Shown here one piece after another: positions 53,501 to 55,462 of a stretch of 64,000 nt of DNA; position 1 is the stretch's first letter, and every line of letters starts with the position of its first letter. The notes under the pieces are model-generated. The model had not been told where the DNA came from. It saw only the letters and a program-made list of their open reading frames with translations, and searched no databases. The DNA lies in the NCBI RefSeq assembly GCF_001949145.1, contig NW_019091476.1:1150203-1214202 (forward strand), given 5' to 3'. The position numbers and the translations under genes are program-made. This DNA comes from Acanthaster planci (lineage: Eukaryota > Echinodermata > Asteroidea > Valvatida > Acanthasteridae).

Positions 53501-54578
53501 ATTCTTACTCTGTTAACCCATTCAACGATAACATGTGTTGATACGTATTTTGGCGTTTAACATGTTGATTATTTTGTAAATCCCATTAGACAGAACAAAA
53601 CAGTACTTGTTTTATGTAATCAGATTATCTCCTCAATGCATCATCGGCTCTAACTTAAGTCCCTGGGTTTTCAAAGGTCACACTCTAAAGATTGCTTTGA
53701 TACCATACACAACCATTTCTGGCAATTTGAGGGGAGAAATTGTTACTTCTGGGTTGCTTTTTGGGGGGCACCCCGTAGGATCTTTTTCTTATACTTAATG
53801 TTTATAATCTGTAACCATGAAGCCTCGGACTTAGGCATTTTTGTTGTGAATATAAAATTGGTTTATGAGAACACAAACCAGTTAATTTATAATAAATTTA
53901 AATAAGATTCCAGGGTACCTACTGTATAACGGTTTCCATTCAATCATTCATGTGACCCATTTCAGGTACACGTATTTGAAATATAAAATTACCAGTTTAC
54001 TCAAAAAGAGTAACTCCTAAAAAGCCCTCACCAGGTTAACTGGATGCCTTCAACCGTTCATCAACGTTTGGACATAATGTGGTGCAGACACCATGTTAGT
54101 AAAAGCGATTTGTAGGGTCCAAGTTACTTTTCCAAGAAAAACAATTCCTCAAGATTATTCTGGGTTACTTTGTGTGTGACTCATGGAAGTCTTTAAAGAC
54201 CTGTGAGTTTCATCAACATGCCTGCATTTACTTACGATTACATCTTGGAGAGTAATATCCCCGCCTACAGCTGCAGTAGTCAGGACGTCTGCATGTCCCT
54301 CCATTCGGACACCATTCACGACCAAAACATATTGCTTAGTGCAAAGGGAAGTGACAAAATTAAACAGAGTTACGAAAAATAGAACATTCCTTTTTAGGAT
54401 TATGTATACGGTAATAGAATACTTGTATCTAGCGACATTAAGATCTGTGTTCTTTTTTTGATTTGTGCTTTCAATTATGAAAATGATTTTTTTTTCAGTA
54501 AAAATAATCTTACCAGTTGGGCAGTTATTGGAGGTGCCCCCAGTCCATCCATCGCAGCACCTATAGCAGGTTTTCGAC
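2289..54578 (-). CDS. Giant multidomain extracellular protein gene, 51 exons, both ends outside window
   Basis: Fifty-one minus-strand exons were assembled by matching GT/AG splice sites and reading phase; every junction except exon 14 to 15 is phase-compatible. The product, about 3,300 residues here, reads EMI end, EGF, Cys-rich module, EGF, unnamed beta-rich region, then fibronectin-III-like modules with Cys-cluster inserts and one jelly-roll domain. EMI and EGF modules belong to secreted or cell-surface proteins, so an adhesive or matrix role is inferred. No transmembrane helix is seen. Signal peptide and 5' exons lie to the right, and 3' exons to the left, of this window. I do not recognise a named orthologue. 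Retroelements sit only in introns. Confidence 0.85.
3409..3610 (-). CDS. Exon 50: FN3-like second half
   Basis: Phase 0 in, phase 1 out. CFLSGPNISTSWRPCGSTSE, THLDWSGLSLLDDATYSLSV, RAISHAGLISEAVSVNFTVE. I chose the TTCCAG acceptor at 3611 because it gives phase 0 from exon 49; the nearer AG at 3600 would not. Donor GTACGT. It sits 3.1 kb from exon 49. Confidence 0.8.
4117..4200 (+). repeat. Dispersed repeat, copy 1
   Basis: Starts GCGTAGCTAAGATTTTACTA and runs through AAGGGGGCACCAGCATCTTA to a second GGCACCAGCTTT block. A closely similar copy in the same orientation lies at 16597-16690. It ends in a T-run then a G-run. Family unknown; no target duplication identified. Confidence 0.7.
5401..5636. 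repeat. 59-bp tandem array, four copies in A-B-A-B order
   Basis: Units start at about 5401, 5460, 5519 and 5578, each sharing TGCTGTTGTGTCAGTGGATG. Units 1 and 3 read GTCACCCACTGCAGGCC after this; units 2 and 4 read GCCACGCACTGCGG. The real period is therefore a 118-bp dimer. Since 59 is not a multiple of 3, it opens overlapping frames that are not genes. Confidence 0.92.
6670..6998 (-). CDS. Exon 49: FN3-like second half plus next first half
   Basis: Phase 1 in, phase 0 out, 329 nt. SEPKLDDIIPWSQSPNATST, VEGQSMYATVICYNHNGQSS, SSDGVTIVTESPSALAAVVS, then SLKASWDGFIDPIGIQSYQ. The linker D-T-x-P-P has become V-T-E-S-P. Donor GTAAGT. Confidence 0.86.
7529..7621 (-). CDS. Exon 48: FN3-like first half
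   Basis: Phase 1-1, 93 nt. VDFSADDSSLSFRWSASDAE and SEIDHCEWAVG. F-R-W-x-A-x-D-A-E-S-E-I-x-x-C-E-W-A-V-G, with the intron in the final Gly codon. Acceptor CTCAG, donor GTAAGT. Confidence 0.86.
   Translation of the reverse strand: MSTSAPTIRLYRSDGQHLMLKVKLITVNGQ
7984..8205 (-). CDS. Exon 47: FN3-like second half
   Basis: Phase 1-1, 222 nt. TTRGGIQLQGFTSVGTRTDA, LRMAHGSRVYVTVMARNAAD, PEMIDLTPPEILSVIDGKTE. V-Y-V-T-V-x-A-R-N-A-A-D-L and D-L-T-P-P are clear. The donor GTGTGT is off consensus, but its phase agrees with exon 48. Confidence 0.84.
8568..8712 (-). CDS. Exon 46: FN3-like first half after jelly roll
   Basis: Phase 0 in, phase 1 out. LRQISIRPTNDDGSVQVFTQ, SSLQAKWHFIDPESPIVDYS, WAIG. K-W-x-F-x-D-P-E-S-x-I-x-D-Y-S-W-A-I-G is the standard core, and the intron splits the final Gly codon. 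Donor GTAGGT. Confidence 0.87.
9118..9611 (-). CDS. Exon 45: galactose-binding-like jelly-roll domain
   Basis: Phase 1 in, phase 0 out; the longest exon, 494 nt. DGHSFLSLRGAISQTFNTTM, GSQYQIVIFVSHMPSQNPLL, DRPAHGHSDESM, WHRQRFYFTASEDVSTLKIS, GILLDNVQ. G-x-I-x-Q-x-F, Y-x-I-x-F and the closing L-D-N-V-x-V are hallmarks of carbohydrate-binding jelly rolls. A glycan-binding role is inferred, not shown. It interrupts the FN3-like array. Confidence 0.85.
9809..9988 (-). CDS. Exon 44: FN3-like second half and start of jelly-roll domain
   Basis: Phase 1-1. IRYYSKISAFDAAGQQSMSV and SNGFVVDTTPPEPAEHILVG close the module. Then DNLIQNPSFEEKEELHYS begins a new domain: N-L-x-x-N-P-S-F-E is the typical opening of galactose-binding-like jelly rolls (known for DUF642 and CBM-type modules). 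Donor GTAAAA. Confidence 0.85.
10390..12200 (-). mobile_element. Decayed LINE (CR1/L2-type non-LTR retrotransposon)
   Basis: Minus-strand fragments lie in LINE order. About 11630-11800: basic KKGGIRQ and LPAITMAECQIS, the usual start of ORF2. About 11200-11500: endonuclease piece GGGVCIYMNENWCQNF. About 10860-11096: RT piece KSFIVIPVAK and LNDYRP. About 10410-10560: YTDDTAITGLISRNDE, the catalytic YADD box with T for A. Many stops and a large deletion between endonuclease and RT make it inactive. It lies in intron 43 in the same orientation as the host gene. Confidence 0.85.
12798..13001 (-). CDS. Exon 43: FN3-like core
   Basis: Phase 1-1, 204 nt. LHDVEYQNSSTVISASWHGF, VDLESYIDHYEWCVGQTPSP, TDASILPCTDVGIHLS, PLTDG. 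S-W-x-G-F-x-D-x-E-S-x-I-x-x-Y-E-W is intact, and both halves are joined without the Gly-codon intron. A Cys pair (W-C-V-G, L-P-C) links the strands. Confidence 0.86.
13500..13903. repeat. 203-bp tandem duplication beside assembly gap
   Basis: Copy 1 starts GCAGTTGGGTACAAGCTCAC near 13500; copy 2 starts GCAGTTGGATACAAGCTTAC near 13702. Both share TTTCCTGTGGTTTC, GGGTGCAGAGGA and ATCCATGTAGGAATTTAAAA, and both end in AATAAAAAACAAA then a C-A-A-C-x-G-A-C-T-G-A-C-like tail. Copies differ by scattered substitutions and small indels. The array ends 92 bases before the run of N. Confidence 0.85.
13996..14813. other. Assembly gap (run of N)
   Basis: 818 unknown bases in intron 42, close to the donor of exon 42 and next to a tandem duplication. 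Long open frames reported across it are artefacts of translated N. Confidence 0.99.
14851..15057 (-). CDS. Exon 42: FN3-like second half
   Basis: Phase 1-1, 207 nt. EDIRQFADHSFPADATSTEF, LQSGVRYFSNVRAFNKAGLH, SSDGFVVDTRRPDPGLVFDG. The linker reads D-T-R-R-P instead of D-T-T-P-P. The N gap lies in the intron just downstream, 37 bases from the donor. Confidence 0.86.
15177..15434. repeat. Minisatellite of about six 43-45-bp units derived from an exon-donor boundary
   Basis: On the plus strand each full unit carries GTACTCACCT, the complement of the minus-strand donor AG|GTGAGT. Units begin near 15217, 15259, 15302, 15347 and 15390, with a decayed one near 15177. Two units (15302 and 15390) also carry CCTCCTGGATGGGTGCTGAG, the end of exon 41. 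The 15390 unit holds the donor used here. Confidence 0.9.
15399..15534 (-). CDS. Exon 41: FN3-like first half; end duplicated in minisatellite
   Basis: Phase 0 in, phase 1 out. VKDLPAADARTDTDYLTSVS, FISWEGMFSDHAMSHYLVSL, STHPGG. The last roughly 25 nt and the donor GTGAGT recur in the tandem array downstream (15177-15434), so several decoy donors follow this exon. The annotated donor gives the only phase that matches exon 42. Confidence 0.84.
15662..15801 (-). CDS. Exon 40: FN3-like second half
   Basis: Phase 1 in, phase 0 out. HKLLQGVTYHIFVRAWYDAN, then FKSDGIVPDVTPPKVSTIRS. L-x-x-G-V-T-Y-x-x-F-V-R-A and S-D-G-x-x-x-D-V-T-P-P are intact. Donor GTGAGT. The intron upstream is 2.4 kb. Confidence 0.84.
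15802..18242. other. Intron 39 (2.4 kb)
   Basis: AT-rich non-coding sequence holding the second dispersed repeat copy (16597-16690). No coding exon is needed, because exons 39 and 40 are phase-compatible. Short plus-strand frames (for example 16094-16276 and 17256-17603) show no recognisable protein. Confidence 0.65.
16597..16690 (+). repeat. Dispersed repeat, copy 2
   Basis: GGCATAGCTAGGATTTTACT then CAAGGGGGCACCAGCATCTT and GGCACCAGCTTTTAGTGG, matching 4117-4200 in the same orientation over about 75 bases. Confidence 0.7.
18243..18364 (-). CDS. Exon 39: FN3-like core continued
   Basis: Phase 2 in, phase 1 out. CEWSIGDDSSSEPVGVFDPV, NERVWFDVGQDDNAIIVLDE. C-E-W-S-I-G is the Y-E-W-A-V-G position with Cys replacing Tyr, as in exons 43 and 48. 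Donor GTAGGC. Confidence 0.82.
18807..18957 (-). CDS. Exon 38: acidic linker and FN3-like first half
   Basis: Phase 1 in, phase 2 out. NPNTEIEVLDVLDLMYEDIE, AVTDIDYTPTQHTAAAVWRI and TDRKGLDIKW. A-A-V-W-R-I-T-D-x-x-G-L-D-I-K is a diverged core. The stretch before it is unusually acidic. Confidence 0.8.
19286..19463 (-). CDS. Exon 37: Cys-cluster insert
   Basis: Phase 0 in, phase 1 out. VGLPSSRHHSAFEISAISSN, LVLLRHCSPSSCEGHC, CACAPIDRACNPDQSC. Six or so cysteines in about 25 residues. The C-x-C-x-P-I core resembles C-L-C-T-P-I in exon 12. Donor GTAAGT. Confidence 0.82.
19912..20055 (-). CDS. Exon 36: FN3-like second half
   Basis: Phase 0-0, 144 nt. HGPARINHSDDGMPLDEGIV, then SPPYLYVSIWAVNG. 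Y-L-Y-V-S-I-W-A-V-N-G matches the Y-Y-V-T-V-x-A-x-N strand. The plus-strand reading frame over this exon is a shadow. Confidence 0.8.
20469..20753 (-). CDS. Exon 35: linker, His-rich loop and FN3-like core
   Basis: Phase 0-0, 285 nt. VDFSPPSVGTFAVGTESAAN, a loop with TASPHHHHHGWMSWLEDN, then LALAWLGFADVHSGISHYFV and SVGRTYGGSQLTP. The five-His run is unique in the array and could be a metal-binding or merely low-complexity loop. Donor GTATCT. Confidence 0.83.
21479..21607 (-). CDS. Exon 34: FN3-like second half
   Basis: Phase 0-0, 129 nt. IAGSEIDHTFTNLTLHEGSR, YIATVVACNLASLCTESKAE. The start uses the GGCAG acceptor at 21608; the next AG (21601) would break the frame. The Cys pair again brackets the A-x-L position. 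Confidence 0.84.
21855..21974 (-). CDS. Exon 33: FN3-like first half
   Basis: Phase 0-0, 120 nt. VLRDVIHISWKFRDPESGIK, DQYISVSTHHNGDVGIHPMK. S-W-x-F-x-D-P-E-S-G-I matches the core exactly. The intron after M-K is phase 0, not the usual Gly-codon phase 1. Donor GTAAAT. Confidence 0.85.
22073..22397 (-). CDS. Exon 32: complete FN3-like module
   Basis: Phase 2 in, phase 0 out, 325 nt. HWWGFHDPHSGLSHYEWRAG, TTPGAADIFPSTRIELSEGA, DIYITVRAYNRVSAWSEATS and NGFRVDSSPPDVVDPP. The whole repeat unit lies in a single exon, which makes it the best reference copy. Donor GTAAGA. Confidence 0.88.
23169..23358 (-). CDS. Exon 31: FN3-like second half, D-D-T-P-P
   Basis: Phase 1 in, phase 2 out. VHAGNLNLVPGLTYYLTVTA, CNAAGLCTSVTSDGVMVDDT and PPVPGRVYDGSAGGGD. 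A Cys pair brackets A-A-G-L. One of the cleanest second halves. Donor GTGACA. Confidence 0.87.
23543..23819 (-). CDS. Exon 30: D-A-S-P-P linker and FN3-like core
   Basis: Phase 0 in, phase 1 out, 277 nt. AINTVGLITLKSYGAFTVDA, SPPLAGHVFDGNPAHAP, then FWEGFHDPHSSIFEYSWRAG and LCPGCTDVV. W-x-G-F-x-D-P-H-S-x-I is strongly conserved. The Cys pair C-P-G-C sits in the P-G-x-x-D turn. Confidence 0.87.
23963..24143 (-). CDS. Exon 29: complete FN3-like core
   Basis: Phase 2 in, phase 0 out. WKDIFSDKESSVAYFEWAVG, SHPGHADIMPFTRESTETG and LQEGHSYFVSVK. Both halves lie in one exon here, so the intron usually found in W-A-V-G is absent. Donor GTAAGT. Confidence 0.86.
24912..25050 (-). CDS. Exon 28: linker D-A-S-P-P
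   Basis: Phase 1 in, phase 2 out. TDFVGLSSQVVADPVTIDAS followed by PPVVNGEHTLDVGG and RSTTSMSA. It continues the A-T-D-F-V-G-L strand begun in exon 27 and opens the next module. Donor GTAGAC. Confidence 0.84.
25362..25478 (-). CDS. Exon 27: FN3-like second half
   Basis: Phase 1-1, 117 nt. SMRGGSDVKEFTRVGITNSA, then LQNGHTYYATVR. It follows the G-S-x-x-G-x-x-D-[IV]-x-x-F-x-x-V-G pattern of the array closely. Donor GTATGC, acceptor TTTCAG. Confidence 0.86.
25672..25777 (-). CDS. Exon 26: FN3-like first half
   Basis: Phase 0 in, phase 1 out. SSTSELVLHWESFIDIEEHG, then TGIRYYEYAIG. The exon stops inside the Gly codon of A-I-G, the conserved mid-module intron position. An insertion (MARHH) extends the loop between D-x-E and G-I. 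Confidence 0.84.
25999..26186 (-). CDS. Exon 25: FN3-like second half with D-T-T-P-P
   Basis: Phase 1 in, phase 0 out. LALEHGKRYRICIHADEVTL then SAVSNCSDGVVIDTTPPTPG and SVWVGRSQHQHYQ. S-D-G-V-V-I-D-T-T-P-P is the exact repeat linker. Donor GTAACA, and the frame runs into exon 26. Confidence 0.85.
26422..26637 (-). CDS. Exon 24: FN3-like first half, diverged
   Basis: Phase 1-1. KVNLEQNALWPEPDKNYVSS, then LSAVWPTLRHRAYVWAAIED and FGDLDSGLQYPC. L-S-A-V-W and Y-V-W-A fit the module core; the D-x-E-S-G-I turn is missing. Ends PHVKACGDT. Donor GTAGGA. Confidence 0.78.
27078..27246 (-). CDS. Exon 23: FN3-like second half
   Basis: Phase 0 in, phase 1 out. AYFTASYSGLLDLDICHRLS, then VRGYNKAGLSSIASTEIVDC and VPHVVIDAD. 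The V-R-x-Y-N-K-A-G-L strand is clear; the linker D-T-x-P-P is replaced. Donor GTAAGT. Confidence 0.83.
27469..27759 (-). CDS. Exon 22: FN3-like second half plus next first half
   Basis: Phase 0-0, 291 nt. VQLCHVSVCFQPIVTDGFWV is a Cys-bearing second-half strand. It is followed by SQPPEVGQVTV, a diverged linker, and FQPFAHDY with FYEWSIAEDGNDG, the next module's core. Donor GTAAGA. Confidence 0.82.
28095..28258 (-). CDS. Exon 21: FN3-like middle segment
   Basis: Phase 1 in, phase 0 out. AENTTLEWIPVLGDQDLGMT and FQHIGADIGFQSGGHF, ending TATAYNNLQ. The donor is taken as GTGTAT because its phase and the resulting LQVQLCHVSV strand fit the module. Reading past it gives sequence without module similarity. 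Confidence 0.72.
28455..28619 (-). CDS. Exon 20: FN3-like first half, diverged
   Basis: Phase 1-1. LSHHSSPADQPCQDDITYQA leads into SDIAARWTIPDMLQPFV and VLWTVEQEIEAYH. The W and the L-W-T-V positions fit the module, but the D-x-E-S-G signature is lost. Acceptor ATCCAG, donor GTAAAT. Confidence 0.78.
28700..28858 (-). mobile_element. tRNA-derived SINE fragment
   Basis: On the minus strand an A-box-like TGGCCCAGTATGG (complement of 28840-28852) is followed about 35 bases on by a B-box-like GTTCGAATTC (28795-28804), the spacing of a polymerase III tRNA promoter. The flanks do not pair as an acceptor stem, so it is not a tRNA gene. It sits in intron 19. Its 3' limit is uncertain. Confidence 0.6.
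29127..29265 (-). CDS. Exon 19: FN3-like second half
   Basis: Phase 0 in, phase 1 out. TYHVTIRANSEAGSVNITSD with GVKIMQMGE, ending KDGLGCGQDE. It keeps the Y-x-V-x-I-R-A-N-x-x-A-G and S-D-G-V motifs but lacks D-T-x-P-P. It joins exon 20 in frame across an intron carrying a SINE. Confidence 0.82.
29440..29643 (-). CDS. Exon 18: FN3-like first half
   Basis: Phase 0-0. FAKDIDVQMDTKSISARWFG and FEHPHLDISYEIAVG carry the W-x-G-F core; DSH-type residues replace the usual E-S-G. It continues with GSGGNDLSD and LNGLDLTPLT. Acceptor CAACAG, donor GTAATC. Confidence 0.82.
30204..30487 (-). CDS. Exon 17: FN3-like second half with paired Cys
   Basis: Phase 1 in, phase 0 out, 284 nt. ISPGGSETPTFQLEKNYRIG is followed by CSTQSSCAAF, HEYYVSVRAQNGAGL and GVVLDVAPPGEE. 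The Cys pair looks like a local disulphide loop. Donor GTAATG. Confidence 0.83.
31805..31976 (-). CDS. Exon 16: D-T-T-P-P linker and FN3-like first half
   Basis: Phase 0 in, phase 1 out. VVGPIIVDTTPPMFVGRVSV opens the exon, then an acidic stretch WGDDSFIDDEDTDLRYQ and VAVSLSKLDMG. The intron splits the final Gly codon, as in other modules. The acidic patch could bind calcium (inference). Confidence 0.83.
32996..33214 (-). CDS. Exon 15: FN3-like module core
   Basis: Phase 0-0. VIISWAGDDAESSIYDYEIG is the W-x-G-x-D-x-E-S-x-I-x-x-Y core, followed by HPHISHGVVFYLALKATNKA, the second-half strand. Unlike most modules, both halves share one exon. Donor GTGTGT, acceptor ACAG. Confidence 0.84.
34235..34525 (-). 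CDS. Exon 14: FN3-like second half; 3' border unresolved
   Basis: Phase 0 in; the frame is open to a stop near 34235. GRYYVTVIAYNRALEPSEAV followed by SDGVVIDTSPPELS is a textbook second half. The expected phase-0 donor into exon 15 is not clear. Plausible coding sequence (VPEVEYADGFLYGIG) continues in another frame to about 34140, so there may be a frameshift, a sequencing indel or an unusual donor here. Confidence 0.7.
   Translation of the reverse strand: MTRTTSTHASWTAPSPGRYYVTVIAYNRALEPSEAVCSDGVVIDTSPPELSQIVISYARIWPGLAKDNEGRVWFVDEHRKRMELVDASSGCRFVRS
34886..35083 (-). CDS. Exon 13: D-T-S-P-P linker and FN3-like first half
   Basis: Phase 0-0, 198 nt. ITVDTSPPQAGVVHDGIPG opens the module, then HWQGFFDKESGIKFYQYLFG carries the W-x-G-F-x-D-x-E-S-G-I-x-x-Y core. 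One Cys follows (DSCWTSP). This is one of the clearest examples of the repeat. Donor GTAAGT. Confidence 0.88.
35084..37042. other. Intron 12 (2.0 kb)
   Basis: Very AT-rich, with a short G-run near 36665. No recognisable gene or repeat. Confidence 0.6.
37043..37213 (-). CDS. Exon 12: Cys-cluster insert plus FN3-like strand
   Basis: Phase 0-0, 171 nt. DCYPVDCLCTPIGDCY is a four-Cys cluster (C-x4-C-x-C-x5-C). It is followed by THDHDYFIALTVMNQARL, which matches the Y-x-[IV]-x-[LV]-x-V-x-N-x-A-x-L strand of the array. A related cluster recurs in exon 37. Donor GTATGT. Confidence 0.83.
37859..37985 (-). CDS. Exon 11: FN3-like first half
   Basis: Phase 2 in, phase 0 out. It encodes FVFRAYDIHSGLRNIEWRLF, then YGHQSVPVRKLDM. 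D-x-H-S-G-L-x-x-I-E-W-R is the module's D-x-x-S-G-I-x-x-Y/W-E-W variant. Donor GTAATA. The upstream intron edge lies next to a trinucleotide microsatellite at 38030-38097. Confidence 0.82.
38030..38097. repeat. Microsatellite, GTT then CTT/ATT triplets
   Basis: About eight GTT units are followed by CTT and ATT triplets. It creates the spurious poly-Asn/poly-Lys frame upstream of exon 11 on the minus strand and lies close to that exon's acceptor side. Confidence 0.9.
41270..42650 (+). mobile_element. Decayed Gypsy-type pol fragment (RNase H to integrase)
   Basis: Plus-strand pieces in several frames. LTKPIIVSSYATSP and VAYCSRSL near 41400-41520 match the start of Gypsy RNase H. YGWKKT and the following text near 41540-41740 match its end. 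YFMVMDYYSRW and EAMTDSGPKFLDEFDKFA near 42325-42500 match the integrase core, including the T/S-D-S/N-G-P motif. Numerous stops and indels; no LTRs found. It is antisense to the host gene. Confidence 0.85.
42898..43264 (-). CDS. Exon 10: FN3-like segment with D-S-S-P-P motif
   Basis: Phase 1 in, phase 2 out, 367 nt. It begins YDQYFGQRGRAGIPNK and contains VDGDSIRFWVEARDLAGH, then HADSSPPVIEDFWL. D-S-S-P-P is the first appearance of the D-T/S-x-P-P linker that ends each later module. A 4.9-kb intron with a Gypsy fragment follows. Confidence 0.84.
43265..46307. other. Intron 9 (3.0 kb)
   Basis: No coding exon recognised. A locally GC-rich patch at about 44755-44890 (GCGCGCCCTC, GTACGGGCCCCGG) stands out from AT-rich surroundings. 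It could be an unrecognised regulatory element or repeat; I cannot say. Confidence 0.55.
46308..46601 (-). CDS. Exon 9: fibronectin-III-like second half and linker
   Basis: Phase 1 in and out. VYSIVLAVVDHAGNVKRSRR matches the Y-x-[IV]-x-[LV]-x-[VA]-x-D-x-A-G-N strand of Ig-like and FN3 folds. It is followed by FFDNDPNDV and a beta-rich segment with GLDWTGHFINVNHHNQGF. Donor GTGAGT. Confidence 0.82.
46890..47070 (-). CDS. Exon 8: fibronectin-III-like first half
   Basis: Phase 0 in, phase 1 out. EVIRVQWQGWIDDLAGVKEY is the first W-x-G-W/F, D-x-x-(S/A)-G-[IV]-x-x-Y signature, which recurs through the rest of the protein. It is followed by EVRQLSG and SSGCNVTLPHLG. Acceptor CCTCAG, donor GTGAGT. 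Confidence 0.82.
47605..47818 (-). CDS. Exon 7: unnamed N-terminal region, Ser/Thr-rich
   Basis: Phase 2 in, phase 0 out. It contains LRFDTYSTSGGFMKLYNRD, a Ser/Thr-rich strand segment, FDFDDPYHC and GRGC. The long alternating strands suggest a beta sandwich. The splice donor is GTTAGT, slightly off consensus, but the phase agrees with exon 8. Confidence 0.75.
47946..48078 (-). CDS. Exon 6: unnamed N-terminal region
   Basis: Phase 1 in, phase 2 out. It encodes GNPTCTTATSGVPF, then VSCETTLTLNYNDWTPASGD. Two cysteines may pair with each other or with those of exon 7. Acceptor ATACAG, donor GTAAGT. The junction with exon 7 reads SGDVLRFDTY. Confidence 0.77.
48429..48686 (-). CDS. Exon 5: beta-rich module of unknown family
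   Basis: Phase 1 in and out. It encodes about 86 residues rich in Ser/Thr and beta-branched residues, with LRINWIISYQPTG and YIHSVRLGVVGARARVTV. There are no cysteines and no family I recognise. It follows the EGF block directly and begins the roughly 800-residue unnamed N-terminal region. Confidence 0.78.
49387..49494 (-). CDS. Exon 4: EGF-like repeat
   Basis: A 108-nt phase 1-1 exon. CYPGTCSYGTNCRCSTGF followed by GNDC is a typical EGF ending, with C-x-C then eight residues to the last Cys. Donor GTGAGT. The join to exon 5 creates T-M-E-S-S. Confidence 0.82.
50164..50376. mobile_element. Fold-back (MITE-like) element with about 65-bp inverted arms
   Basis: Left arm 50164-50228 and right arm 50311-50376 are inverted copies, both containing GCCGCCATAGGCATGCAGAG and CTGGCAG, separated by about 82 bases. 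There is no coding capacity. The arms are nearly identical across the central 40 bases, so the element may be young or the stem selected. Located in intron 3. Confidence 0.85.
50820..50954 (-). CDS. Exon 3: Cys-rich module
   Basis: A 135-nt phase 1-1 exon. It carries six cysteines with motifs CNDVSCTTSSDQICSYCEGD and ends in KRVCL. The layout resembles the short C-x-C-rich modules that sit beside EGF repeats in scavenger-receptor-like proteins, but I cannot assign a family. It is separated from exon 2 by a 3.3-kb intron. Confidence 0.75.
51942..53159 (+). mobile_element. Possible solo LTR or promoter-bearing element
   Basis: Bounded by TGTTTA and TAAACA. Inside are a TATA-like ATTTAAGG (52152), a candidate donor AG|GGGTGAGT at about 52253, a candidate acceptor TATTACAG at about 53023, and AATAAA at about 53129. 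These signs fit a large LTR or a small transcription unit. No target-site duplication is evident, so the call is weak. Confidence 0.25.
53142..53489 (-). other. Unassigned 115-codon open frame
   Basis: A minus-strand frame with NWYEVQTRTVNVTESIRV and DRFLRRKRKVL. Its composition looks protein-like, but no family is recognised and it is not needed to join exons 2 and 3. It may be a retroelement remnant next to the possible LTR, or chance. Confidence 0.2.
54236..54334 (-). CDS. Exon 2: EGF-like repeat
   Basis: A 99-nt phase 1-1 exon, the usual form of a shuffled EGF module. Six cysteines are spaced C-x5-C-x5-C-x5-C-x-C-x8-C, including CPNGGTC and CSCRRGYYSPRC, which is canonical for EGF. The acceptor is CTAAG and the donor GTAAGT. 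It joins exon 1 in frame to give a PTAICFG junction. Confidence 0.85.
54514..54578 (-). CDS. Exon 1 (in window): C-terminal end of EMI domain
   Basis: Phase 2 in, phase 1 out. It encodes a Cys-rich stretch with CYRCCDGWTGG followed by NNC. The adjacent cysteines followed by D-G-W match the C-terminal signature of EMI domains (CC-x-G-W/Y). The first half of the EMI domain and a signal peptide are expected upstream, but no matching exon is visible between 54579 and 64000. The acceptor is AACAG and the donor GTAAGA. Confidence 0.7.
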
Positions 54579-55462
54579 CTGTTCAAGTGGAAAGTTTGGA
54601 ATGGCATATGTTGGTGACTCACGCCAAGTCTCTGGCCAATGAACAACAAGGTGTGCTTTATTAAACATAACTATTACAACCGTGCAAAATCTTGAGAAAT
54701 GACCTGATATCAGAGAGCATCTTTTAATATGAATATCATCTATATACAGTTTTCTCACTAAAATTGGTAGGATGCATTCTGGTTCATTTGTGGACAAGCA
54801 TTTTCAAGTGAATTCACTGAACCTGCCATTTCTATGGTCTTATTTATTTTTAGTGTGCTGAACTTTTGTTTATTGACCTCAGATATTTAAAAATAATCTT
54901 AGAATGAATCTAGCTTAAATTCTATGCACCATGTTTTCGATTACCTTCTACAAAATTAATTAAACTATATGTTATCAACCAAACGTTGACACTTCCTAGC
55001 TTTCAGTGCACAACCTAAGTGTAACTTTCATTTAATGCTCAATTAATTTAAACCATACAAGAAACAAAAAAACTGTTGCAAATTACTTGCTGGCTACAGT
55101 GACCTAAAATGCAATAAAAAATTTGGAGTGACCGATGTTTCAATATCCCAACAGAATCTTTCTCGAAGGCGCAAAGACTAATTGCAAACTCGACTCGACG
55201 CAGAGAGTGGGTAGGGTTAACTTTGAATCAACATTGTGTCCGTGTTTGAGTCTGTCGCAGTGTGGCATTTCCATAATCACTGTTCAGTTGATTCACACAC
55301 TTTGAAAAAGCGAACACAAATGCCAAACTGTGACATCTGATAATATACTCATGCTGTGAATTTGCACAAGTTACATCTAAATTCATCAAAATTTACTGCA
55401 AATATTCTTTAACGTAAAAATTCCCTTTGTTTTCTGTTTCTTTACATCAATGTATAAAGTAT
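54579..55462. other. Right-hand intron sequence, no gene seen
   Basis: AT-rich. I looked here for the first half of the EMI domain (Cys-x-W/Y-rich, splice-flanked) and for a signal peptide on the minus strand and found neither. Confidence 0.55.

Larger units (their letters stand above)
50955..54235. other. Intron 2 (3.3 kb)
   Basis: Contains a possible solo LTR (51942-53159) and an unassigned minus-strand frame (53142-53489). Exons 2 and 3 join in phase without any extra exon. Confidence 0.6.
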
